Shown piece by piece: positions 39,355 through 50,200 of a stretch of 64,000 bases of DNA (positions are counted from its first letter, which is position 1; each line of letters starts with the position of its first letter). The notes beneath the pieces were generated by a model. The model saw only the letters and a program-made list of their open reading frames with translations. It ran no database searches and had not been told where the DNA came from. Source of the DNA: Bordetella parapertussis (GTDB lineage: Bacteria > Pseudomonadota > Gammaproteobacteria > Burkholderiales > JACQAP01); NCBI GenBank assembly GCA_945900965.1, contig CAMDKM010000017.1, positions 1 through 64,000 of the forward strand, given 5' to 3'. The translations under genes were made by a program, and so were the position numbers.

Positions 39355-41018
39355 TTCGCCCCCCCTATCGCGTGCCATTCGACGCTGCGCCAGCCTTGGG
39401 CGGGCGGACGAGCGCCAAACGTCAGACGGTACGCCGGATACCTGGCCAGCGCCTGCATGCGAGGCGCAAGATGAGTCTGGACTGCCGCCCGCATATTGGC
39501 ATCCCCCGGGCGCCACAAGACGGCAAGCGCCTCGCGTTCGATCATTGGCGCCAGTGCGCGGGGCGTGATAAACGCCAGGGTATCGCGGGCTTCAGACATC
39601 TGGTCGGACACGCTTGGATTGCGCCGCGCCAGCGTATCGAGCGCGCGATCGACCAAGGCCGGATCAGGTGAGAAAAACAGATAGTCACCCTTGGCCGCCA
39701 CGGTTGGAACCGGCAACCCGGGACGCGCTAGACCCGGCGGCTGCCATCGCAATACACCCGCGCGGATCTCGGGCTTTACCAATGTGTCCGATCCTGGAAC
39801 AGCTTCGGGGGTCGCGACCGCTTTTTCATCGTCGGAGCCTTTGGTTTTTTCCGTGAGGGGCAAACGCAACGCCCATTCCGCCAATGTGCGCACGATCGCA
39901 TCGCGATCTTTGGGCGTGGTTTGAAGACGAAGCACAAACACCGGCGAATATAAATTCGACTCCCGATACCAGCAGGCAACCGCGGAGCCCTCGCGTAGCG
40001 CCAGTTCATTCGTATTGCCGGACGCAATTTTCGCCACGCCCATCACACTTAGCACCAAGTTCCAGTCGAGCGGCAACTGTACACAGGCGCTTGGATTCAC
40101 CGGCAACACTTTCCAGGTTTGAGCATCTTCGCGCGGCTTCGTTTCCGGCGTGGCGGGATCCATCCACACCTGGGTAGACCAGCCGGCAGCGACTGAATAA
40201 TCGAAACGCAGCGCCTTGAAGCTGGGAACAAAGGCAGCATAACCAAGCGCCAATGCCGGCGCGCCGATCGCCAGCGAATGCGCAGGCGCCTGTGTCGAAT
40301 TGTCGAGCTGGAAAGCGCTCGCCAGCACGCCCGGATTGGCGAGCCAATTCGCAATCGCCCGCTGGGCCGACACCATGACCTTGCCATCCTGGTCGAGCAA
40401 CATCCACGGGTCGGACAACACCACGATGCGCTCGCCACCGCTGATAATCAGCAAGCTGCGCCGCGGCGAGAGCGCCAGCGAGTAAACCGGCGTCGAATAA
40501 CCTTCCAGCGAGATCTCCCCGGCAATTTGCAACTGACGATCCTTGAGCGCAACGGCGGCCAGTTCCTGAAGTACGGTGGCCAGCGTGTTGCGGTCGAGAA
40601 CCAGGGCAAAGCGGCGCAAGGCGCCCTTGCCATCCCGCCACAAACCAATTTCGGCAGACTCGTCGAGCGCCGCTTTCAGCAGAGTGTCGCTCCAGTCGAG
40701 TTGGTGTTCGTAGGCGATGCGACGCAACGCCCCGCCCAGTGCAAGCCGGTCCTCGTGTTGTTCGTAATAAAAAGCCAGATCCTCGGTCAGGACATCTCTT
40801 GCGATAGGCAGTCGCAGCAGATCGCGCGGCAGGCGCGCGAGGCTGCTGGTGCGAATGACGGCCTCGGGTCGGGATAGATCGAGTGGCACCCGGACCGGCC
40901 CCGCGGCTCGAACGGTGGAAACCGGATCGACGGGCGACCAACCAACATAGCGGTAGGCGGCAACCCCGGCGATCACCGCAACAATCGACCCGAGAACGAT
41001 CCAGCGACGAGCTATCAA
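39351..41018 (-). CDS. DUF2138 (YfaA-like) protein
   Basis: N-terminal membrane anchor; LSRPEAVIRTSSLARLPRDLLRLPIARDVLTEDLAFYYEQHEDRLALGGALRRIAYE. Confidence 0.8.
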   Translation of the reverse strand: MIARRWIVLGSIVAVIAGVAAYRYVGWSPVDPVSTVRAAGPVRVPLDLSRPEAVIRTSSLARLPRDLLRLPIARDVLTEDLAFYYEQHEDRLALGGALRRIAYEHQLDWSDTLLKAALDESAEIGLWRDGKGALRRFALVLDRNTLATVLQELAAVALKDRQLQIAGEISLEGYSTPVYSLALSPRRSLLIISGGERIVVLSDPWMLLDQDGKVMVSAQRAIANWLANPGVLASAFQLDNSTQAPAHSLAIGAPALALGYAAFVPSFKALRFDYSVAAGWSTQVWMDPATPETKPREDAQTWKVLPVNPSACVQLPLDWNLVLSVMGVAKIASGNTNELALREGSAVACWYRESNLYSPVFVLRLQTTPKDRDAIVRTLAEWALRLPLTEKTKGSDDEKAVATPEAVPGSDTLVKPEIRAGVLRWQPPGLARPGLPVPTVAAKGDYLFFSPDPALVDRALDTLARRNPSVSDQMSEARDTLAFITPRALAPMIEREALAVLWRPGDANMRAAVQTHLAPRMQALARYPAYRLTFGARPPAQGWRSVEWHAIGGAK

Positions 41019-41097
41019 CTTGCCTCCCGGCGCGAGCGACTATGATAACGAAGGGCGGCGGGCCTGGACCACACGTTTCGATCGTCGCAACCGGCGA

Positions 41098-42759
<1,662 letters not shown>

Positions 42760-42852
42760 AAACTTTGAACTGGGAGACGGATTTTGTGAAGGGGCGAATT
42801 ATGCGGGAAAACCCGATTGCCCGGCGATCTGCGCGATTGCGCCGAGCCAAGC

Positions 42853-43317
42853 TTAACGCATGGCACCGGTTTCGATCATCGCCCCCATTGGTTTTGCCGC
42901 GGCAAGCGCTTTGAACGCCGGCGAATTTTCGATCGCCTGCCGGAATGCATCAAGCGACTTCCAATCGCTGCTGGTGGTGCTGAACGGCTGCAGTTCCGCC
43001 TGTGCGCTTGGTTCGAACATGAGCGTAATTCCGGCCAGCCAATCGGTCACGCCGCCGCCCTGCCTGGCTTCACTCACTCGGCGCATAACGCTGAACTTGA
43101 ACGCTGTCGCACAGCCCTCGGACCAGCCGCCGTAGCGAAATACCAGGGCTTCGGCGCCTGATGCAACGCCGTTAGCGAAGCCGGGTTCGATCGGATCGAG
43201 GCGATACCAGTCCACCATCAGCGCGACCATCGCATCCGCATTCAAGCGATCAACGTACACACCGCGCTGCGTGACAAAACTTTGCAGGGCGGCAAGAAGA
43301 CTGTGAGCATTGGCCAT
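42853..43317 (-). CDS. Hypothetical protein
   Basis: ORF in a coding-compatible gap; no recognised domain. Confidence 0.5.
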   Translation of the reverse strand: MANAHSLLAALQSFVTQRGVYVDRLNADAMVALMVDWYRLDPIEPGFANGVASGAEALVFRYGGWSEGCATAFKFSVMRRVSEARQGGGVTDWLAGITLMFEPSAQAELQPFSTTSSDWKSLDAFRQAIENSPAFKALAAAKPMGAMIETGAMR

Positions 43318-43404
43318 GCTTATGGGGCCCACGAACAGCGGGCGGTACGGAAACGATGGAAATTATGAGCGCATTTCGATCGGCGCGCGGTCTGTCGCAA
43401 AATT

Positions 43405-44619
43405 TTAACGCTGAAGATAGCGCCGGGTCGCGATTTCGAGCCTGCGGATGCCTTCCTCGATGACATCGGGCGCGCTGCACGTGAAATTCAGCCGCATGGA
43501 AGAGCGGTCTTTTCCCAGAGGATCGAAAACGCTGCCCGGCACAAAAGCCACCTTTTCTTTCAACGCCGTTTCGTAGAGCGCGTCGGTGTCGATGCGCGGA
43601 TCCCTGGCGCGCATCCAGACAAACATGCCGCCCGGCGGCACGTCCCACTCGAACCACTCGGAAAGTCGTAACGAGGCTTCGGCACATAGCGCATCGCGCC
43701 GCTGCCGATAGAGGGGGACTATCTTGCGGGCGTGTTCGAGGTCGAAATCGCGCTCGATCAAATCCAGCGCCACTGCCTGGGTAAAAATACTGCTGCTCAA
43801 ATCGGTGGACTGCTTGGCCAGTGCCAGCATACGGATCATCCCGGTACTGGCTACCGCCCAGCCAACCCTGAGCCCCGGGGCAATACTTTTCGACAAAGTG
43901 CCCAGATAAATCACCGGCCCCTGGTAGGGTCCGTCTGATCGGGCGGCGGCTGAAGCCAGCATACTCGGCCCGGTTTCGCCCTCGAACTGCAAGGCATGAT
44001 AGGGATCGTCTTCGAGTAACCAGGTTCCAGACGCGAATATTTTGTCGATCAACGTATGGCGTTGCGGCTGCGGGACCAGCACGCCAGTCGGGTTGGAATA
44101 GTTCGGTACCGCATAAACGTATTTCGCGCGCCCAAGGGTCGCATCGAATCCGGGACGCTCAAGCTCATTCCAGTCCAGCTTTTCGTAAGTCGGACGCCGT
44201 GGCCGCCAGGCGTCCAGCGCGCCGAGATAAGTCGGAAACTGCGCGACGATGCTGTCGCCCGGATCGACCAGCGCCTTGCCCACCAGATCCAGCCCTTGCA
44301 TGGCGCCGGTGGTCAACAAGACATTTTCGGCCCCGAACGCCCGGCCGGTTTGCGCCCGAAGACGCTGGGCGATCACATCCCGCAGCGCCTGCAAGCCTTC
44401 CACCGGACCGTATTCCATTGCAGCGCTTCCCCAGCGGGTTAATGCCCGATCCGCCGCCGCGCGAATGGTTTCCACCGGATACAACTCCGCCGCCGGCAGT
44501 CCACCGGCGAGGCTCACCATATCGGGCTGCCCGCCGATGGCCAGGAACTGTTGCGTGATGGTATTGCCCGTCTGAAGCCAGGCGGCAAATTGCGCTTGCG
44601 GTAGCTTGGTCATTCGCAA
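43405..44619 (-). CDS. PLP-dependent aminotransferase (class I/II, 2-aminoadipate aminotransferase-like)
   Basis: VSLAGGLPAAELYPVETI; YVYAVPNYSNPTGV; YLGTLSKSIAPGLRVGW. Confidence 0.92.
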   Translation of the reverse strand: MRMTKLPQAQFAAWLQTGNTITQQFLAIGGQPDMVSLAGGLPAAELYPVETIRAAADRALTRWGSAAMEYGPVEGLQALRDVIAQRLRAQTGRAFGAENVLLTTGAMQGLDLVGKALVDPGDSIVAQFPTYLGALDAWRPRRPTYEKLDWNELERPGFDATLGRAKYVYAVPNYSNPTGVLVPQPQRHTLIDKIFASGTWLLEDDPYHALQFEGETGPSMLASAAARSDGPYQGPVIYLGTLSKSIAPGLRVGWAVASTGMIRMLALAKQSTDLSSSIFTQAVALDLIERDFDLEHARKIVPLYRQRRDALCAEASLRLSEWFEWDVPPGGMFVWMRARDPRIDTDALYETALKEKVAFVPGSVFDPLGKDRSSMRLNFTCSAPDVIEEGIRRLEIATRRYLQR

Positions 44620-45107
44620 TTTCCGATACGTCTGCCGATATGGATTTCGGTCATCGTCATATTCTTGCCGCCCAGGTTCATTTTGATACTGCCGCGATAC
44701 CCGCTGCGGTGAGTCTTGAACACAGCCACCGCACTACCCCGATTAGGTCCCGGACACTCGATCCGGAAGGTGATCGTCCCGTCGCTCGCCTCGTAGTCGA
44801 GGCGCTCGCAAAGTTTGAGCGGATTGTCGCTCAACACGGCAAACATCCGACCCGATTCGAAATCCTCAAATGTCATGCAGCGATTCAGGGTCAATGGCGC
44901 CACGATATCCTGCACATTTGGCAAGCTGATCCGCACTTCGACCTCGTAGTGACCGGGCGTCGGGAGCAAATCGGCGGCGTCGGCTGCCAGAGCCCACCCC
45001 GCGAACACCACCGTGTAGAACCGGCACGGCACGTTAACCCAATCGAATGATCCGACAAATTCCCGAACCGCCTTGCCTCGCGCTCCGAACAAGCCTGATT
45101 TTGCCAT
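44610..45107 (-). CDS. DUF3617-like exported protein
   Basis: LLPTPGHYEVEVRISLP...RCMTFEDF...CERLDYEASDGTITFRIECPG. Confidence 0.65.
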   Translation of the reverse strand: MAKSGLFGARGKAVREFVGSFDWVNVPCRFYTVVFAGWALAADAADLLPTPGHYEVEVRISLPNVQDIVAPLTLNRCMTFEDFESGRMFAVLSDNPLKLCERLDYEASDGTITFRIECPGPNRGSAVAVFKTHRSGYRGSIKMNLGGKNMTMTEIHIGRRIGNCE

Positions 45108-45456
45108 GAACGATTTCCCCATAGATGGATCAGTCGCGATCAAGAGGGCATTATGGGCCCAGCCAAGCGCGCGGAAAGACTGGCTGTGCCGACGGCGCAG
45201 GGCAAGCATTTTTTGCGGTGGCGTTGTTGCCGCCTGCCTTGGTATGTATGTAGTCCGGCAGAAACGAAAAGCGGCGCGAATCTGGATTCATTCACCATCT
45301 GACCAAGCCTATCCAGATGGCCGAGTTTCTCGACATCGTGAACCAATCCCTGACCGGCGCCAAACATTAAGCCTGACGAAAGAAGCAGGTGCGCTTCGCA
45401 TTTCGAATTTGTGCTAACTTGCTATCGGTCAAAATTCGAATATTTGCGGAGGAATC

Positions 45457-46092
45457 ATGAGCGACACAGCATGGGAATTTCAGGCCCGGCAGTTCGCCAA
45501 TTGCAATTGCTCCTATGGCTGTCCCTGCCAGTTCAACGCCTTGCCGACCTACAACACTTGTCAGGCGGTGGTGGGCTTCGCTATCGAAAAAGGCCATCAT
45601 GGCAAGACGCAGCTCGATGGTCTGAAAATCGCCGGCATCTTCCGCTGGCCGGGTCCGATTCACGAAGGCAAGGGCGAGGCGGCGGTGGTCATCGACGACG
45701 ACGCCACCCCCGCGCAGCGCGAAGCATTGCTACGCATCCTCAGCGGGCAGGACACCGAGCCAGGCGCCACCATTTTCAACGTGTTTGCCTCAACGCTCGA
45801 AAAATTGCACGATCCCATTTTCACCAAGATCGAATTCCAGGTGGATATCGACGCCCGCAGGGCGCGGCTGGTAGTGCCCGGCGTGATTGAAGCGCGCGGC
45901 GAGCCGATTCTCAATCCGGTCACGAAAAAAGAACATCGTGTGCGTATCGACATGGTCGGCGGCTTCGAATACAAACTCGCCGAGATTGGCCGCGGCTGGG
46001 CGAAGACCACGAAGCCGATCAAGCTCGAAAATGCCGACAGTTATGGGCAGTTCGCCCACATCCATCTCAGCAACAAGGGCATCGTGCACTAA
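45457..46092 (+). CDS. DUF1326 domain protein
   Basis: EFQARQFANCNCSYGCPCQFNALPTYNTCQAVVGF. Confidence 0.88.
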   Translation: MSDTAWEFQARQFANCNCSYGCPCQFNALPTYNTCQAVVGFAIEKGHHGKTQLDGLKIAGIFRWPGPIHEGKGEAAVVIDDDATPAQREALLRILSGQDTEPGATIFNVFASTLEKLHDPIFTKIEFQVDIDARRARLVVPGVIEARGEPILNPVTKKEHRVRIDMVGGFEYKLAEIGRGWAKTTKPIKLENADSYGQFAHIHLSNKGIVH

Positions 46093-46102
46093 ACAATCGT
46101 AC

Positions 46103-46222
46103 GGGGTCAGGTCTTGACATGACATTTCTCTGTCGGCATAGCTAACGAAAATTGCGCCCTTTGATAAAGCGTATGGGTCGAGGAGATTTTCAGACAAAGA
46201 CGTTATGTCAAGACCTGACCCC
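46103..46222. mobile_element. MITE-like element, 120 bp, perfect 18-bp terminal inverted repeats
   Basis: GGGGTCAGGTCTTGACAT ... ATGTCAAGACCTGACCCC read directly. Confidence 0.8.
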
Positions 46223-46336
46223 TTAGGTATTCGGACCTTCGTGTTTTTACCTGGTTATCAAACAAGCATGGGAAAATGACTTGATGTTTGCCCCCGTGTA
46301 CTCTGTGTTCTCCGTGATTCGTTCGCCGTTTCCAGG

Positions 46337-47161
46337 TTGAAGCAAAGCTCCCTCGAATCGGTACTGCGGCGCGATCGACTCATCGTCGCCGCGGCGCTGC
46401 TTGTGGTGACTGCGTTGGCCTGGCTATACATATTCTGGCTGGCCGAAGATATGGCGATGGGCGGGATGGAGATGGCCGGCTTTCGCATGGTCCCGACCGG
46501 CATCGGCCTGATGTTGCCCGCGCAGGTGGCCTGGCAGCCGATGGAATTTCTGTGGGTGTTCGCCATGTGGGCGGTGATGATGATCGGCATGATGACGCCC
46601 TCGGCCGCCCCCATGATCCTGCTCCATGTACGCGTGGGCCGGCAGGCGGCAAAGGATCGCAAACCGTTTGCCGCAACCGGATGGTTTGTCACCGGTTATC
46701 TTCTGGCCTGGGTCGGTTTTTCCCTGATGGCGACTCTTGGGCACTGGGTACTTGATCGGGCCGCGTTACTCGATGCAGCGATGGCAAGCCAGAGCAATCT
46801 GCTCGGCGGCGTCGTGTTGCTGGCGGCCGGCGCTTATCAGTTCACGCCGCTCAAAAGCGCTTGTCTGCGCCAGTGCCAGACGCCCTGGCAATTTCTCTCC
46901 GACCACGGCGGCTTTCGCCGCGAGGCACTGGGAGCCTTGTCGCTCGGCGCCCGCCACGGCATGTACTGTGTCGGCTGTTGCTGGATCTTGATGGCGCTGC
47001 TGTTTGTCGGCGGCGCGATGAATCTGCTGTGGATCGCCGCGCTCAGTATTTTCGTGCTGGCCGAAAAAGTTTTCCCGGCAAAATACCTCATCTCCTGGAT
47101 TTCCGGCGCGATATTTGTCGTGGCAGGCCTGTGGTTGCTGACTCCATTGCATATTTATTGA
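46337..47161 (+). CDS. DUF2182 multi-spanning membrane protein
   Basis: WVFAMWAVMMIGMMTPSAAPMILLH; GARHGMYCVGCCWILMALLFVGGAMNLLWI. Confidence 0.9.
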   Translation: MKQSSLESVLRRDRLIVAAALLVVTALAWLYIFWLAEDMAMGGMEMAGFRMVPTGIGLMLPAQVAWQPMEFLWVFAMWAVMMIGMMTPSAAPMILLHVRVGRQAAKDRKPFAATGWFVTGYLLAWVGFSLMATLGHWVLDRAALLDAAMASQSNLLGGVVLLAAGAYQFTPLKSACLRQCQTPWQFLSDHGGFRREALGALSLGARHGMYCVGCCWILMALLFVGGAMNLLWIAALSIFVLAEKVFPAKYLISWISGAIFVVAGLWLLTPLHIY

Positions 47162-47189
47162 CGTAAGCCGAGCGAAGCGTGAATGAGTG

Positions 47190-47294
47190 AAAAGGTGAAG
47201 GGTGATCGGTGAAGGGTGAAGGGTGATCAGTAATCGGTAATCGGTAATCGGTAAACTAGTCTCTAGTTTCTAGTCTCTAGCTCCTAGTCCCTAG
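47190..47294. repeat. 7-bp degenerate tandem array A2
   Basis: gtgaagg gtgatcg gtgaagg gtgaagg gtgatca gtaatcg gtaatcg gtaatcg gtaaact agtctct agtttct agtctct agctcct agtccct. Confidence 0.85.
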
Positions 47295-50200
47295 GCGATA
47301 GCCTCCGCCACCCGGACACGCCGAGTCTGTGTCATTCGTCTGCGCCCCCAGCCACCGCGCCCGACAGGCTCGATGCCTTGCGCCGATAACGCCTGCCGCA
47401 AATCCTCCAGCAGTGCTTCGCGCCGCCGGCGCCACGCCGCGGCGAAGCAGCGCCAGAATACCCAACCAACCCGCTCCAGCGAGCGCTGCCGACGCATGTC
47501 TTCGATCCACTGCTGCGGGCCCTGGTATTTGTCGCCGTCGCACTCGATGGCAAGCCGGGCATCTTCGCTGCCTTCCACCACCAGGTCGATCCGATAGGCG
47601 CCGACCGCCACCTGGGGCGTCACGTGGTAGCCTTCCCCGTTCAGCCAATCGAACAATTCGCGCTCCACCGGGGATTCGCAGATTTCCCGCAGGTCCGTTA
47701 CCCGCTGCGGCAGCTCGCCGTAGGGTTGGGTGAAATGTGCGATCAGGCCACAGCGCAATTTGTCGGCATCGGAGAGTTGATGCAAATCTACCGAGCGCAC
47801 CAGAATCATCCGGTCCCGGGCGCGCGAGGCTGCGACGTTGAAACGCTGCATGAAGGTATCCCGGGAAAGCGGCGCGCCAATATCGTTCGGCGCGCAAACC
47901 ATAGACAGGAAAACGACGTCGCGCTCCCGGCCCTGGAACATCCGCGCATCGCCACAGCTTATCGCGTGTCGGCGCATGACATCGGGCCCCAGTTCTTCGG
48001 TGAGCCTTTCCCAAATACGCACGGCCTGATCTTCCCCCAGCAGGGAAATCACGCCCACCGAACGATTGTGCATTTTGGGATCGGCGGCCAGCGCCTTGAT
48101 TTCGCCAACGATAAATTCGGCTTCCGCGCTATTGACGCCGTTTTCGCGCCGGGCATCGCCGACGACGAAGTCGAGCAGTGGCGGATCAAGCCGCTCCGAG
48201 GTGCGCGGTAGCCGCAGCGGGCGCAACTCGTGAGCATAAAATTCGCGTTTCGAATATTCGATGATGGGCGCCACGCAGCGGAAATGCTCCTTGAGCATGA
48301 CCCCGCTGTGCGCGAACACCACTTTGGCCAGATCGTAGATGGAACGATCGGGCGCCATCTGCGCGCGAAATATTGGCACCTGTTCCGCGAGATGACGACG
48401 CATCAGCGATTTGATGCGATCCTCTTCCAGGCCAATTGCCTGGGGAGAAACCTGCCGGTCGTCGCCAACGATCAAGAGTTTTCGCGCGCGCAGGAGTATG
48501 GGCAGCGCAGACAGGTCGGACTGCGAAGCTTCGTCGATGACCACCAGATCGAAGGAACCCAGTTGCGCCGGCAGGGACTCGCTGACCCGGTGGTGCGGCA
48601 TGATCCAGCACGGTACCGCGCGATGCGCTTCGGCGGCTGCATTTCTCGCATCGCGGCGATAGCGGAACGCCCGCTTCCCGGTGCCCTTGCCAATGCGCTG
48701 AATGGCATTGAGATAGGCTTGCAACGCGGCGCGCACCCCGGGCGTGGCATTTTGCGCGAGCTTGAGCCAGGTTCGTTTGACGACCAGATCGTGGTAGGCG
48801 CGTGCCAGGTCGTGTTCGACACCGGCCCGGGCGGCGGACAATTTCTTCAATTCCTCCTGTCCGTCTATCACCTGCAAGTGCGTGGCAAGACGACGCAATC
48901 GCCAGTCTCGCGGCAACCGGTCCGCGAGCAATTTGTCGTCTTCGACCAGTGCTGCCTGCCTGAGCTTTTCTGCCAGTTTCGGCGCGCCGGACGCGGCAAT
49001 ACTCGCGCTCACCTCTTTGACGACGCTCAGTGGCCCGGCCAGCGCTTCAAGACGGGCCAGTTCTGCCATCAGTACGCTCCATTGCGTCAGCAGCGCGGCT
49101 TCCTCGATGGCGGGACTACCAAGCGTGTGCGTCAAGAAGTGCTGCAGATCTTCGACACTTTGGCCGCGCCTGCCTTCCAGCCTGCGGTGCAGATCCTCCA
49201 CCCCCTCGGCGATTTGTGCGAGCCGCCGCGAATTCGAGTGCTGAGACAGCGCATTTTCCAACTCTGCAAGGGCCGTCTTGTTCCGGCCGGCATGGGCTGC
49301 ATGCTCCCATTGCGGAAACACCTGTGTCGCCGCGCGACATAGCTCAGTCTCCTCGGTCACCAGAACCTTGAACCTGGCGTACAGGGCAAGCTGCGATGGC
49401 ATGGACAATCGCCCTTTCGCCTCGATCGAGAGCACAGATTGAAGCCCCACTTCCGGCGCCAGCGCGTTCCAGCGCGCGACCAGTGCCCGCCTGGTTTGCC
49501 GCAACGCGAGATGGTCCAGCACCAGGCGCCAATCGGTGGCCTGCATGGGAGGCAAGCCGCTGACCCGCACGCACTCGATCAGCCTGGCGGCTTCCGGTTT
49601 GACGAATAACGACGACAATCCGAAGGCACGGCGACCTTCGACAAGATTTGTCACTGCCTGAAAGAAACCGGGGTCCGTTTCCGCCGCATCCGGCAAAACC
49701 ACCGGGCGGGCCAGCGCATTCATGTGTTGGGTGGAAGCTTGCTCGATCTCGGATGCCAGCGATTCCAGCATCGCAAATGCCTGCGCCGATTCGCCGCGCC
49801 TGATGCGTTCGATAACTGCTTCGGCCCAAGGCAGGCGTAGCGCCGCCATCTCATTGCGCAGCGCCTTGACCCGCGCGATACGTTCGCCAAGCGCCTGGGC
49901 AAGGGCTTGCGCACTTGAGTTCGCGAGCAAGGGCAACCTGTTGTTTTGCGCCTGCGCCGATTCCGCGGAGAATCGCTGCAAATCCTTATGTATTTTCACC
50001 AATTGCAAGGTGTCGGGGAAATCAGCGCGCGATGGCAGGGAACCTTCCGCATATTCGATATCGCGTCCGAGTTGTTGCCGCGCTTCGCGCAAACGCGCGA
50101 TGTCTTCGCCGCTGAAACGCGGCGCGTATTGCGGACCCACCCCAAGCGCATCCGGTATCCATTCGAAGCGCCCTTTTCTTTGCGAGACTTCGACGGCGGC

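Noticed and set aside
47190-47294. Considered as a CRISPR array
   Set aside because: Units are 7 bp, contiguous and degenerate with no spacers; no cas genes in the window
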